In this document: positions 24,630-36,950 of the stretch, piece by piece
How positions within the stretch are numbered: position 1 is the stretch's first letter
Layout: every line of letters starts with the position of its first letter
Assembly (NCBI GenBank): GCA_003586115.2
Contig: QVOM02000071.1
Location: 1,264,149-1,328,148, forward strand
Reading direction: 5' to 3'
DNA: 64,000 nucleotides
DNA from: Salvator merianae
Taxonomy: Eukaryota; Chordata; Lepidosauria; Squamata; Teiidae
Translations under genes and position numbers: made by a program
The notes under the pieces: generated by a model
What the model was told of the DNA's origin: nothing
Database searches by the model: none
Seen by the model: only the letters and a program-made list of their open reading frames with translations

Positions 24630-25919
24630 CCAGCTAGTTGTATCATTAAACCAACCCATTCATTAAAGATCCCAAAGGTAAGTTAACAGAGTAAAATCAG
24701 TTCACGTAGCATAGGTTTCTTATTTTTGGGTACAGAAAAGGACTGCATGAAAACAGAGACAGAAAGATGCAAACATTTTACACAAAACTCCTCCTTAAGC
24801 AACTTTATTGACTGCAAGTTGGAGTATGGCCCAATTTGTTTTATTTTGTTTTCAGGAGCAGTGTTCCTTGCCATCTACTGTGATTAAAATATTTTTACAG
24901 AAAATAGAAATCTGGAATTTTAACATTTTATTCTTAAATAAAAATGCATATATCTATACTAGTAATTATAAAATAATCAGACAATTTATTCAACAAGACA
25001 ACTTGTTAAATATAGAACATATATACATGTATATCTGTGTGTATGTATTTCTTGTATTTTAGGTCTGCATGCAGACAGTGCCTAAAATGTGGAATTATCT
25101 TGGTGCTGTATTGGGATTGCCAATATCGCAACATAGCCACAGGATATAAAGGGGAAAATCCCACAGTATTGCTATTCCAGGAAATAGAACTTCCAGTCCA
25201 GGTTTTCCTGGAACAGCAATACTGGCTTACCTGTCTGCACACTTGTTATGAATAAATTGTTATGTCATTTTACACCAAAACACGAATTTCCAAGCAACTG
25301 CTGCCTACAGAGAGCCATAGGATATAGGCTCATTGGTCAAAAAGTTTTCTGGCTCATACTGGAAAACTAGATGGATTTAATATTGGCAGAATAGTTGATT
25401 TACACTCTAAAAGTGGGCTCTCACATTTCTGACAATGCCCATTTTTCCACAGATGTTGATTTTTTTGGATAGCGCAGACATGGCAGTTTGCAAGAACAAA
25501 ATCATTGCAAAAAAACAAGCAACAGCTGTATGTAATGAACAATAAAGGCATAGATGAAGACATTTTTTAAGTGCACATGAAGGCCTCATATGCCTGTTGG
25601 AACTATCAGGATGAAAAAGACCTCTAACAGCTGTCAGAAAAATCAGCTAGACAAGAACAACTGAGATGCTTAATAGCCTGACCCTTCCTTACTTTCTCAT
25701 AGTAAGAAAGCAAAGATGATAGCTGCCACTGAATATAAAAAAGGTCTGGATCCAAGCAAAAAGTTACATTACTGTAAGTCCTATAATCTATTTTTAGTCA
25801 CTGAGATGCTCACTGGTATTGTGTTGTACAATACCTCATGTTTTTTGTAACTTTCTGTAAATAATTCAGAAAAGTTGTTCTATTTTTCTAACTCTACATA
25901 GACAAGTAATGAGTCTAAA
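24630..25919. other. NSD2 intron with a hairpin
   Basis: AT-rich; contains the hairpin described at 25164-25224 and a (TA/TG) stretch near 25018-25047. No exon recognised. Confidence 0.45.
25164..25224. repeat. Short perfect-stem inverted repeat
   Basis: Arms 25164-25184 and 25204-25224 pair at 20 of 21 positions around a 19-nt loop. The transcript of either strand would fold into a pre-microRNA-sized hairpin. No known microRNA is recognised, and a MITE-like origin is equally possible. Confidence 0.6.
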
Positions 25920-25929
25920 GAGAGCAAAA

Positions 25930-26230
25930 GACTGTCAATGAGATAGAAAATAAATCATATGGAAAATGGTTAAAAGATATATCTGTGTTTAGCCTAGAGA
26001 ACGGAAGACTAAGCATAGCAACAGTTTTAAAGTGGCTGCTTCAGAAGCAGCAAGATTTAATAGACTTAAGTTATTCGAAGATTAACTTCAACTGAACATC
26101 AGGAGAAAATTCTTAAAACTAGTTATTCATGGAGAGTATTTTCTCTGGAGTTCTTCAAGCAGAGGCTGGATAGCCATCTGTTGGAATGTTCTAGTCCTGG
26201 TTCCTGCACCAAGCACAGAGATGAACAAGG
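25930..26230 (+). mobile_element. CR1 LINE fragment, 3' ORF region
   Basis: Broken translation reads KWLKDISVFSLENGRLSIA, then QEKILKT and FFKQRLDSHLLEC, matching the CR1 C-terminal blocks LFSLQKRRLRGD and IIKERLDKYL. Old and heavily mutated. Confidence 0.65.
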
Positions 26231-26567
26231 AAGAGTTGAAGAAGAAGGTTTCATAGGCTATGATAACAAACCAAACATCAAATAAGTTTTTTGCAAGAGT
26301 TAGGATCTCATTACCCTAACTAAGCTTAGGTTATAAGAACAACTGCTTTTTCTTCAATGACACAGTTAAGAAAGAATATATAAATCAATTGCTATCCAAA
26401 TTTCAATGCAACCTATTGAATTTTTGGAACCACATGAAAACAATAATCTTTTGAGTCTATGCTAAAACCAAATCTAACATATATATATATATTTAAATGT
26501 TGGATTATAAAATGCAGATGTTCAATATAAAATCCATAAACAGAAGTGCTGTGTTGGCAATGCTAAT

Positions 26568-26640
26568 TAGTGATGTCCAAATGAGTTTTCTCCAAACCCG
26601 TTTCACAGTGAACCAATTCACCATCACTACTCAGTGGTCC
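26568..26640 (+). repeat. Possible end of a hAT-like nonautonomous element
   Basis: TAGTGATGTCCAAATGAG matches the terminal motif (TAGRGATGTGCA) of the family at 48128-48379. Only one end is visible. Confidence 0.35.
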
Positions 26641-26668
26641 TCCACTTTCTGAAGACCTACTACTTAGA

Positions 26669-26775
26669 CAGATGTAAGCCTTTGGGCGAAAAAATAACCT
26701 TGTAAGCCACTTTGAGTCAGCTTCGGCTGAGAAAAGCGGGGTATAAAACCAAGTTCTTCTTCTTCTTCTTCTAGG
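26669..26775 (+). mobile_element. SINE tail, second copy of the (TTC)n family
   Basis: GATGTAAGCCTTTGGGCGAA, CTTGTAAGCCACTTTGAGTC and GAGAAAAGCGGGGTATAAAA ending in (TTC)n match the last third of the SINE at 11808-12108. The pol III head is absent, so the copy is 5'-truncated. Confidence 0.85.
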
Positions 26776-27612
26776 TCAAGAAAGGAGGAAGGACTATTAC
26801 CTGTAGCACAGCCCAGGCTCTTCATGCCCATGTCTTATCTACTTGCCAGCCAGCTGCCACCAGCCACACGTTTCTTGCAAAGGCTGGTTTGCCAGCTTTC
26901 TTGGCCTACTCAGCCTTCCATATTGGATGACTATGGTTCCTACCAATAGGTTACTTCCTGGATGCCCTCAAACATGGCCAATTGTAATTCAACGCATTTT
27001 AGGAAATGGGGACATTTTTGTCCCTTTTCTTTATATGCTAGTTACTAGGTAGGGAGATTTATTTACTTACTTTCACCTTTCACTGAAGATACCAGGTGGG
27101 GTAACAAATAAACTTGAAATTAAAAGAAAATTAGTGCCATGACTGTTTATTACAAAAATAGTGGTAATTCCTAGAGAAGTGGAAAGTAACAATATTCTCT
27201 AATACTGTTGCTATAGTGAAGAGATATTTGGGATCCTCTCTCTAAATGCAAATCTACTCTTTTTCCTTGGCTCTTTCTGGCCATTTATTCTACCCTTTAT
27301 ATCCATATATTTCACAGACAGTTGACAATGAATAGCTGAAAAAACCCCTCACAGTTCTCTATCCAGTTGCAGCCAGTGGCAAAGGGTTCAACAGAAGCTG
27401 AATAGACAGCAAATTGCTTTTTGAGCAGATCTTGTGTTTCTGATTGAGGTAACAGCTGAAAATTGCTGCACAAACTTAAAGTGTCTTGAATGCATTCTAG
27501 ATAACCAGCTATTAAGTCATTCCCATGCAGTGAAAAAAATGACTGAAATTCTAACAAACATGTAATAAAGTCTGTGTTATTAGAATACACCCAAACAAAC
27601 TAATGTAATTAC
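26776..27612. other. NSD2 intron, no feature recognised
   Basis: No coding or repeat motif that I can name. Confidence 0.45.
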
Positions 27613-27731
27613 CTTTTGATAAGTCTTTTTATTCATCCTCATCCTTTTCCTAGGCACTTCCTGAAGGTCAAAATCTTCTGTAGGTCTCTTTGTCCTCTTT
27701 ATTGGTTGCCTTTTTTTCCCATGCAAGTTAC
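27613..27731 (-). CDS. NSD2: NSD2 coding exon (basic region after the HMG-box)
   Basis: 119 bp, entered in phase 1 and left in phase 0. Acceptor CTGCTCCAAG, donor AAAAG|GTAATT. Encodes NLHGKKRQPIKRTKRPTEDF then DLQEVPRKRMRMNKKTYQK. GKKR...KR...PTED and PRKR are conserved in NSD2 (human GKKRNHTKRI and PTEDAE, from memory). The lysine/arginine clusters PRKRMR and KKR look like nuclear localisation signals (inference). Confidence 0.93.
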
Positions 27732-30181
27732 CTTGGAGCAGGGGATGGGGGAAACTTACATGAAAAAGATCTAAAGCTCATTTAGAAAGAATTGTGAGAT
27801 GATCTAATTACATAAGTGTTCTAATGAAGTGGAACATGTTCTATTAATACTTTAGTTGTGTGTTTCCAAGCTCTAATTCTGACACTAGTAATAGAGTACA
27901 AATCTCTCATGGTTAAATCCAGTACCACATGGTATTCGGCAAGTTACGAAGTTCTTGCCTCAAATGATTCACCACTCAATGCACAACCTGAAATCTCACA
28001 TTTGAATTTAACAATCATGTTTAATCTATAACACGGTTGAGCAATTAAGCTACAAGCAACCGTTGGCATTCAGTTTTCCCTTTTGTGGTTCTCATCCACC
28101 CATTAAATTTGACAGGGGACCACATTTGGGGAAGATTTTCAGAAGTATGGAAGAAGTAAAAGGTCAGTCTCCTTAACCTTGTATTTGACATCCACAAGGG
28201 TTTCCCAGAATGGACCTCTTACTAATGTAAAGAGTTCCTTGTAATTGTAACTATGACATCATTGGCGTGAAAGGCCTTTCCTCTTATGGTCTGACAAATG
28301 AACAGCAATACATTTACCATATGAACTTATTTTGTACACTGACCAAAAATACTGCATTTTCAATCTCCTTTGTCAATCAAAGAAAAAAGGACTGAAAATA
28401 ATTTAAAACAGCCTACATAGTTACAAGCTGTATATAAGAGAAGGTCAAGCAGTCTAATTCCATGTAAATAGTATGTGACTTTGACGCATAGGACAAGTGG
28501 CTATATAGGCTATTCTAACTTTCTGAACTTTGATGCATACAGATTCTGCTTCAAGAAAGGCTATGTTATTACCAGTCTCAATCTGCATGGTAGAAAACAG
28601 CAGGAAACATTTTCTTTCCCATCCCTCTTCCTTTTCAACTACAATATTCATATCTGTCAGACAAATGCTTATTTAAAATGCAATAGTCTTCTAGTTTCCT
28701 GAAACACAAGCTGCTTCTTTTGGTACTCTGAACTTCAAGCTTCAGGACAACAAATTCCAATAAAATGCTTTCCTAAAAGCTACTTATAGCTCTTCAGACA
28801 TGGTTTATATCAGGATGTTTAAACAGACAGCAGTCAACATTCATTACACATGCCAATATTTTCTGAACGTATATAAATTCTACCAATAAATGTTCAGAAA
28901 TTCAAACAGTGATTAATTTCAGACTGCTAAAATTTGCTGAACCATGAAAGATATCTTGCAAATTTGTATAAATGTGGAATAAACAATATTCATTTTAATT
29001 GTTTTGTAGGATGAAACTATGAGGAAGATGGACATAAATCAGCACTACAGCACTCAGGTATTTAATTCAGGATCCATATATACTCTAAAACCAAACATTG
29101 GAGAGAAAAATTATTAAGAGCAACTATACAAAAGGCCAACTTAAATATTACTTATAATGAACCAAAAGTACATAGCACAGATTTCAATTACTTCTGGATC
29201 TTGGTCTCCTTTTAGGGAATTCTTGGTACCCTTTACGTTTGTCCTCTCCCATACTCTTCCATGATGAACCTTGAGAGATACAGAATGTTGTGTAGTGTGG
29301 TTTGTTTTTAAAACTGACATCCAAATATATTACACTTTAAGACAAAGCAGTTAATTTCATCACAAGGTGTTATTTCATACACAGGTAACAATACTGACTG
29401 AACTTTATACATTTTTCCAAAACTGACAAATCTTTCAAAGACACTCTCATTACAATAATTGCCCAAAGCAGCAACCTAATGTTTAAAACTTCTATAAAAC
29501 TCTAATGAAGTTTATGTAGTAAATACATCCTTTATCAGTGGTGGGAGCAGTAGTATTACTTTTACTGTGCAATGATATTATTTATTCAGTTTTATAAAAT
29601 ATCCCAAATAATTTTTTGGTACTGCATCTAGATTTCAAAACAAGCATTTAGCATTGTAACAGCCTTACTGGACAATTACTTTGTAGGCTGTGATGCCATT
29701 CTAAAAAATAGCACTATTACTATTTGGAAAATGTTGGTCCTGATATTTATGCACGTCAACAGTCTTAATAATGATGAACAAGTAAAATATAATTACAAAC
29801 TTTCATATTGTTTTAACAATTCTGATCATGTTTAGGAAGTACATTTAAATGTAAATGCTTAGATTTTTCTCTATTTCTACCATTCTTATTTTGTTGACAC
29901 AAAAAAAAGGCAGCTGCTTATAGACAGGAAGGGGATGAAAAGCCAGCAATATCTAAACAGTGGATTTACACAGAGCAACTTTGTTAAACAACGACCAAGA
30001 AATGCAGACACTGTCGATACTATAAAGACTGCATTCACTACTATCAGCATGACACAACAAAATTAGAAGTGGCAAACAGCAAATTCTGTTTCTCCTACAA
30101 GTCTCAAACTGTGTGCTTAGTTTAATACCACTGCATTTGTTAAATTTAGTTATGAGAATACTAGCACAGTTTTACGTTTAC
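27732..30181. other. NSD2 intron, 2,450 bp
   Basis: Sits between the HMG-box exon and the basic exon. AT-rich with no recognisable transposon. It is the longest stretch of the gene free of obvious repeats. Confidence 0.6.
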
Positions 30182-30326
30182 CAGTATCTTCTTCACATTT
30201 GGGGGAGGTCACTATGCCAAATTTTGTGTTATAGCGTGCTTTCTGTTTCTCACTAAGCATGTTCCACTGTGATTCCAGCAGCTCTTCAATTTCATCACTT
30301 GAAGCATCTGGATGCTCAGCAATCAC
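30182..30326 (-). CDS. NSD2: NSD2 HMG-box exon
   Basis: 145 bp, entered in phase 0 and left in phase 1. Acceptor TTGTATTTCAG, donor ATACTG|GTAAAC. Encodes [20 protein letters not shown], then [18 protein letters not shown], with the W, EKQKARY and Y residues of the HMG-box second and third helices. The first helix (SQFLVFCQKHKDE) comes from the previous exon. The HMG-box separates NSD2 from NSD1 and NSD3, which lack it, so this exon fixes the paralogue. In human NSD2 the domain aids nuclear retention and binding to DNA or androgen receptor (family knowledge). Confidence 0.97.
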
Positions 30327-30737
30327 CTGAAATACAAAATTTATTTAAGTTAGGCATTAAATTACATTTTCAGCTAAAACCAATGCTTTATTTCTAGAAG
30401 GACTCCCTGATTATATACAATCAACCCTTGTATAACATAGGTTTGCTTTTATAAAGCTCATTAAATGTGATTTTGCTTGTACAGCACTATTTTTATATTT
30501 GTTTTTACACAGCTGATATAGTCCCTTGTTCAGTGCAATCCTAGAAGCTTCCAGTAATGTGATTTGGCTTCTGAGGCTCTATGGATTTACACCGGTAGAC
30601 TAGGCTACCCCTCCACAACGCCATGAATATGCTAGCAGATGAGTATCTTCCTCGTGATTTATTGACAGTCTGGGCCTTCCTCCACAGTGCCACATAGTGT
30701 GACTAAACACCACAGATAGGAACGCAGTCAACTGTAA
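30327..30737. other. NSD2 intron, no feature recognised
   Basis: First 400 bp of the 19.4-kb intron. Nothing distinctive. Confidence 0.5.
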
Positions 30738-31340
30738 AAACATGAGGTTTCAGGGGTTCATTAATGAAATGAACTTCATTTAAATCGGGGGTTCAGTTCA
30801 ATAGCAAACCAAACTGGGTGATCAAAGCAAACAGTTTCCCCTTCTTTATCATGCCTCCCCCAATGTACCTGCAGCCTCTTGCCTTCATGCCTGTGACCTT
30901 TCCACCTTCTCCTTCTTACCCATGCATCAGCTACCTACAACCTTATCCTGGGCCATCGCCACAGACCACAGAGTTCTTCCAAAGGCCAACTGGTGCTCTT
31001 TGTCTTGGCCAACTAGACCTTCTGGAGTGGAGGACTACAAATCATCCCAAAAGGCCAAGTTTATGCAGGCACACAAATGTTTCAAGTTCCTGGAAGGTTT
31101 GAACAAGATCTATCACTTTTGAGGCCCTCCAGGAAGTGAAGGTGTGCATAGCCTGCTGGAAGGATGCATGGTCTTCCACTCCAGCAGTGGCACTAATACA
31201 ATCCTGCAGATAGATGAGACACAAGCATGACGAAAGAAGGGGAGCAACCACAGGTGCAAGGGGGGAAGAAAGGAGGCCTTGGGTGAAAGGAGGAAGGGTG
31301 GGTAAAGGTTTGGTGAACCAAAATCATCTGTGCAGTTCTA
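30738..31340 (+). repeat. Nonautonomous element with GGTTTGGTGAACC-type ends
   Basis: Right end reads GGTTTGGTGAACC...CATCTGTGCAGTTCTA, the mirror of a TAGRGATGTGCA terminus; the left end (GGGGTTCAGTTCAATAG) is similar but decayed. The interior is C/T-rich and gives a spurious proline-rich reading frame. Length and interior resemble the element at 55466-56060. Confidence 0.45.
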
Positions 31341-32513
31341 AATTGGGAGAGAGGGACTGCCTGCTTGTGCCTCTTACAATCTGAACCAGGTCAATCCAGT
31401 TACTGCACATTTCTAATTTAATACTGATTGCCTGGGACTAATCTTGGCACTGCCTTTTACTTACACTGCCAAACTGGGCCTCTGTGTTTCCCTTAACCTC
31501 CAGTTTTCCTTGCACAACATGCTTTTGCACTACATACTAACTTGTGGGGAAAATAGTGTTATATATGGGATATACTGGTTTTACCCTAATCTGAAATAAT
31601 TTTTTAAAAACTGTAGTTTATGTACTGATTTTTGTAAGCTGCTTTATTTTATAAAAAAAGTATGGTTTGAAAAATATAATTTGACAATGAACCACTGCAA
31701 CATAGGGTAGGACACAATAATTCATGGGTCTTCAGATATTGTTAGATCCTCATCACAGCAGCTACAGCTACATTATCAAAGACTGTTTCCGACGACAGGT
31801 ACTATACATTCATCAAGAAGGTATAAATGGCTATTAGTCCTGACAGCAGTAGGAAGCAGTATGGACTGTGGTCTAAACCAATGGGATACTTCTTATGTTC
31901 TTAAACCTTCCTTTCACCGTGAATTCACTAGGTGACTGTGGCAAAGACACTTCCTATCAGTCTCAATTCAGCCTCAAAATGAGCTTGATTTGAACATAAA
32001 GCTTGATAAAGTTAGGAAAAAGTAAGAGATGCCATTTCAATCCAGTACTTACTAACACTTTTATAATTTGAGGCAATGCAGCTAATAGTATCTTTCTTAG
32101 CATGCAATGCAAGAGAAAACCAGGTCAAGCGTTACTCCTGATCACACAACAATAGCTCACATTGCCTAACAGCTGTAGTCAATTTCCAATTAGAAAAAAA
32201 CTTATCAATTCTTCCCCCAGGGCCCATTGATCACTGTCGTTAAAGCATCCCCAAAATCTAAAAGGGAGGGTCAGAAAAATAAAACAAAGCAAGTGGTTCA
32301 CAGACTATGCAGGATCCCACAGAGCCACATGGCAGTGCTGAACAGCATGTTCTGCAGGAGCTGACACAACACTAAAATGTGAAGCCAACCCACTTTGGAA
32401 GTGATTTTTGGAGCTTGTTCAGATAGTGTTTCTCTGTTTGACCTATTAGTTAAGGACACAGTCTGAGAGGAGACTGACTGCATTTGATGAGCTAATGAAT
32501 GCAAGGTCATAAC
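31341..32513. other. NSD2 intron
   Basis: 31620-31680 (TTTTTGTAAGCTGCTTTATT) resembles a decayed LINE 3' UTR. Otherwise unassigned. Confidence 0.4.
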
Positions 32514-32845
32514 TAGGGATGTGTACCAACAGGTTCACTATGCTGCTTACAGCATACAAACCTATCAAAAAGGGCAGGTTTGCAAGCTCTAATACCTTGC
32601 AAGCCTGCCCTTTATGGAGGCAAGGAGTAGGTGAACAGTTACTCAGATTAAGGGAAAACTCACATGCCTCTGTTGATTTCCTAAGTCTCCCTGCTTTTCA
32701 TTCCAGCAGGACTTGTAGTTAGGAGGTATAGCCGCATAGGGCTTGGACTGATGTCAGGGCATGGCCTACCGCATTCCAAACATTTCTGGGATTTTATGCA
32801 GCTCCTGCCAAGCCTGAACGGGATAATTTGACACATGTCACACAA
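32514..32845 (+). repeat. Possible hAT-like nonautonomous element
   Basis: Left end TAGGGATGTGTACCAACAGG; right end ends near GACACATGTCA. Same terminal motif as 48128-48379; no clear target duplication. Confidence 0.35.
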
Positions 32846-33149
32846 AAGCCTATACGGCTTTAAAAAACCCTGCTAACTGAAAATTTACCTCTTTTTCCTA
32901 CTTGATCAATCTGATACTGCCAAGGATATTTAAAAAATGATAAGCTATTATCAGAATCAGTAGCAATATGAAGGGTGCTAATATTGTTTTTACTTTATTC
33001 ACACAATTTTTTTAATAGACTCTGTTTATAAGAAACTCAAGAGGCTCAACTGATGTGTTCTGAAATAAGATAGCATATTAAGCTTCCTAACAATATTTGT
33101 ATTTATTTTTTTGCAAAACTTTGGAATTTTAGAATTTAAAAAGGGTTTA
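32846..33149. other. NSD2 intron, no feature recognised
   Basis: AT-rich, unassigned. Confidence 0.4.
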
Positions 33150-34940
33150 AAATGAGGAGACTGCTAAGATTCTTCAGTCCTACGGATGATTCTATGGAGC
33201 TATGGGCTATGAAGCAAGAGAATCAATGGTTCGAGCACAGGTGGTATAAATCCTGCTGTGAGTCTGACCAAATGCAGGTTAGAGAACATTACCGTGCTTA
33301 TCTTGCAGCAGCAGTGCAAAGGACAATTTCTCTGCCAATGTTGCAGCCTCAACATTGTACAGCAGAGCTTTCCACACAGTAAATAACCTTTTAAGGTTAA
33401 GCCCAAGGAAATAAGGATGGTTGTCATTAGATATCTGCTATGACAAATTTGCAGGGCACTTTGAGGGCAAAGTCACTTAGAGTCATAGGGAATTAGATGC
33501 CACAGCTGAAAATAATCTAAAGGAAGCATCCAGAGAATCATCTGGCCCAATTATCTTGGATCAGTTACAGTTATTGAAACCTGAGGATGTTGATAAGTTT
33601 GCTGGGATTTGACAGACCACATGCTTTCTTGTCCCGGTGGCTCTTAAAGAGGCAATGGTATGCCCCCTTCTCAAAAGGTCCCTCCTGAATCCGGATGAGC
33701 TAAACAACTACCACTAAGAGCCTAATATGCCCTTCCTAGGCAAGACACTCAAGAAAGTCATGGCTACCTAACTGCAAGCATGCTTGGTTATGGCACTGAA
33801 ACTGTCCTGTCACCCTGATTGATGACTTTTTCTGGGAGAAAGTCAGGGGGAGTGTCACTGTTGTGTCACTGAATCTCCCAGCAGCTTCTCAAACCAGTGA
33901 CCACTGTATCCTTCTGGAAAGGCTACAGAATTTGGGAGCTGAAGGCACCGAGTTGCGATGGGTCTCCTCCTATCTCCAAGACCAATGCCAGAGAGTGACT
34001 GTGGGAGAGTCCTGCTCGATGCCTAGGAACTCACTTATGTAGTTCTTCAGGGATTGATCTTATCTCCCATGCTCTTTAACATCTACATGGAGCCACTGGA
34101 AGAACTCATCAGGAGTTCTGGTGTAAGCTGCCATCAATACACAGATGACACCCAATTCCACGCCATCTGAATCAGGAGAAGCAATCAAAGTGCTTGACAG
34201 CTGCTTGGAGACAGTAGTGGGCTGGATGGGGGACAATAAATTGAAACTTTATCCATACAAGATAAAGGTGTTGTATGTTACAGGGTCTCATATCAATGAA
34301 GAAAGGAGGCAACCTGTTCTTGATGGGGTTGCTTTGCCCTGGAACGGACAACTGTATAATCTGCCGATGCCCTAGGACACTGCACTAACGCTTGAAAATC
34401 AGGCAGAGGCAGTGGTTAGGAGCAGCTACTTCCAGCTATTCCTGATTTGTCATCTATGAACCTTTCTGGTCAGAGACAGTTCAGACACAATAACCCATGT
34501 TCTGGTAACTTCCAGATTGGACTATTGTAACATGCTATATGTGGGGCTGCCATTGAAGACAGTTCATAAGCTGCAGCTGATGCAGAGCACAGCACCCAGA
34601 CTGCTAACTGGCACTGCTGTCTGTCTGTCTACCACATGATTCTTAGAAGAACTGCACTGGCTGCCTAACCACTATCAAATCCAGTTCAAGGCATTAATAT
34701 TAATTTAAAAAGCCATACATGGCTTGGGTCCCAAATAACTAAAGTGATTACTCCTTTCATATAGACCCCCTATGCCCTAAGGACTGCTGATAAGGACTCC
34801 TGACTGTGCTGCCCCTTTCAGCAGTTAAGGGAGTGGGGATCTGTGGGAGGGCGTTCTCGGTGACAGCTCGCAGACTCTGGAATAGACTCTCCTCTGAGAT
34901 GTATTCAGGCACCCTCAATGTATGCACTTATATGTCTAGT

Positions 34941-35250
34941 AAACACATCTGTTTACTTATTTATTTGCATTTATATCACGCCCTGTACCCAAATGTTTCA
35001 GGAAGGGTTACAACAATAAAAAAACAAGATGTAAAATTAATACACTAAGAGTAATGACAGGTCCTGGAAGTGGGGAGGGAAAACCATTTCCTTAGCCAAA
35101 GGCTAGAGTGAATAGGTGCATCCACTGTTCTCCAGATATATAAAGTAAAGATACCTGGTACACCTCATGGGGGGGAGACTATTCAATTGTCTGGGGCCTT
35201 TGGTTGACAGAACAGCATCCCCCTCCCTCCCCAAAAGAGGTAGTACTATC
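34941..35250 (-). mobile_element. L2 LINE 3' end inserted antisense in an older L2
   Basis: On the minus strand it reads the last L2 codons (ACCTATTCACTCTAGCCTTT) then the 3' UTR (TTTGGGTACAGGGCGTGATA) and AAATAAATAAGTAA tail at the left edge. It separates the ORF of the host L2 from its own 3' UTR. Confidence 0.75.
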
Positions 35251-35339
35251 ACTGTTTTAACCACTCTATATTTATAGGTTTATATTTATAGCTATTTTAC
35301 TGTGATCTGCCCTGACCTCTTAGGGCATAATGTGGAATA

Positions 35340-35376
35340 GATCAATCGATCAATCAATCAATCAATCAGTCAATAA
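35340..35376. repeat. (AATC)n simple repeat
   Basis: Tetramer tail of the L2 ending here. Confidence 0.85.
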
Positions 35377-35399
35377 TAGAATAGATTGTTAAATGGCAT

Positions 35400-36490
35400 T
35401 CTTTTGACCATTTAACTCAATAATTATCAGGCACCAATATAGATTTGTGACAAATACGTCAACCTAGACTAACCTGATTTCTTTTTACGGGAGAGCTTGG
35501 CTGACCAGGAAAACGCTATGGACATAGGATAACTTGACCTCAGCAAGACATTCAACAACATTTGTCATAATATCCTCAGTAATACAATCAAATATGGGTT
35601 TGGTGACACAAATATTAGGTGAATCCATAACTGGCTTAAGGAAGACACTCAAAAGATAGTCATAAATTGTTTTACATCCACATTGTCCAGGGCACTGTTG
35701 AACATTTTTATGAACAACCTGGATGACAGAGCTGAGGGGATGATGATCAAATTTATGGATGACAGAAAGCTAGGAGAAATGGCTAATTTTTTGGAAAAAG
35801 AAAGAAAAAACTTTTACAAAGTTCTATACAAGCTTGAACATGGGATGAAATAAACAGGAAGGAGCTTATTAATTTATGATATTTATATCCCTTAATAACA
35901 GGGAAAAATGCAAGTTGCGCATCTGGGTAAGAAAAAGTAAAGAAGCAAGTACAGAATGGGGGAAGTCCAGCTTAGTTGCAGCACATGTGAAAAGGACCAG
36001 AGTATACTCATGGATCACAAGACGAACACATGCCAACAGCGTTCATGAAGGCATGAAAACAAAAACTGTTATCCTGGGATGCATTAAAAGTACAAAGATA
36101 AGCCACGTGATTCTGTACTGGCCCCACCTGGGGTCTCCCTTAGACTACACTAGTGTGCAGAACGGGGACTTCCTACTGTGCTTGCTGGTCCAGCATATCA
36201 GCCAGTACAGAATAGGCATGTTTAGCATGAAGAAATATTGATTACGGGGGATATGATAGTTGACTTCAGGTATCTGAAGGGCTGTAAACTGTAGAGGGAT
36301 TGGACTTATTCTCACTTGCCCAGATGGCAAGACTAGAACCAATGGGATGAAACTTCAAGGAAGTAGATACAGGTTAGACATCTAGGATGAATTTCTTGAC
36401 AGTAGGGGCTCAGTCAGTGGAACAGTTACTACATGGAGTATATAATTTCACCGCAGACCTTTAAGCAGAAATAGCCAAGAGCATTCCCCC
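35400..36490 (+). pseudogene. CR1 LINE fragment, RT to 3' end
   Basis: Blocks in shifting frames include TNTST..TNLISFYGRAW, the INGFTS-type segment, LLNIFMNNLDDRAEGMMIKF with MDDRKLGE in place of ADDTKLGG, STCEKD, DFRYLKGCK and QWDETSR. The order matches CR1 ORF2 as seen intact at 61766-62845. The catalytic FADDT motif is mutated to FMDD-like. Old copy. Confidence 0.75.
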
Positions 36491-36529
36491 TATTAATACT
36501 GAAAATAAAGGATCATGACACTTTGCACT

Positions 36530-36700
36530 GCTCAAATTCCTACAAGGAGAAGAGTTTCAATCATGAAGGGGCCATAAAAGGTCATCAAGTCCAACCTCCT
36601 GCCTAAGTCAGTAATTACTAGACCATCCTGGACAGATGGCTATTCAACCTCTGCTTGAAGACTTCCAGAGAAGGGGAACTCATCACTATTGGTCTTCTTC
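36530..36700 (-). mobile_element. CR1 LINE 3' end, antisense
   Basis: GGTCATCAAGTCCAACCTCC, then TACTAGACCATCCTGGACAG and CTGCTTGAAGACTTCCAGAG: the complement of a CR1 terminus, as in the antisense copy at 61700-61830. It abuts the 3' end of the sense CR1, giving a tail-to-tail pair. Confidence 0.8.
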
Positions 36701-36950
36701 AAAACTATAACAGGAAGACCTCAGCTGCATTGCTGAATATTTTCAGGTTCTATAAGCACTTGCACAGGGCTATCTGAATGGTAACCCTGAATGAAAGAAA
36801 AGTTCCATTTAAGAAAAAGGCAAATGGCTCTCCTTCTTCTTCCCCCATGCAACTTATACAAATGGCTTGCAATATATGGCACTGCGGAACCCAGTTGAGC
36901 AAGAAAGGAAACACTATATTCCTTCTAATGTAGTAACTGCTGGTTTATGG

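Larger units (their letters stand above)
33150..35376 (+). pseudogene. L2 LINE, decayed copy with nested L2 tail
   Basis: Blocks of L2 ORF2 are readable in shifting frames: RWYKSCCESDQMQVREHYRA (near 33240), CRAL/ALETVLSP and LLERLQNLG (33800-33940), a degraded YxDD-equivalent (YTDDTQF, near 34140), VLDSCLETVVGWMGDNKLKL (34180), and FSVTARRLWNRLSSEMY (near 34850). The 3' UTR (CTGCCCTGACCTCTTAGGGC) comes only after an antisense L2 insertion and ends in (AATC)n at 35340-35376. Older than the copy at 13160-16936. Confidence 0.78.

Noticed and set aside
30818..31102. Proline-rich 94-codon ORF
   Set aside because: Falls in the C/T-rich interior of a repeat (30738-31340) that has a similar counterpart at 55466-56060; no splice sites or conservation.
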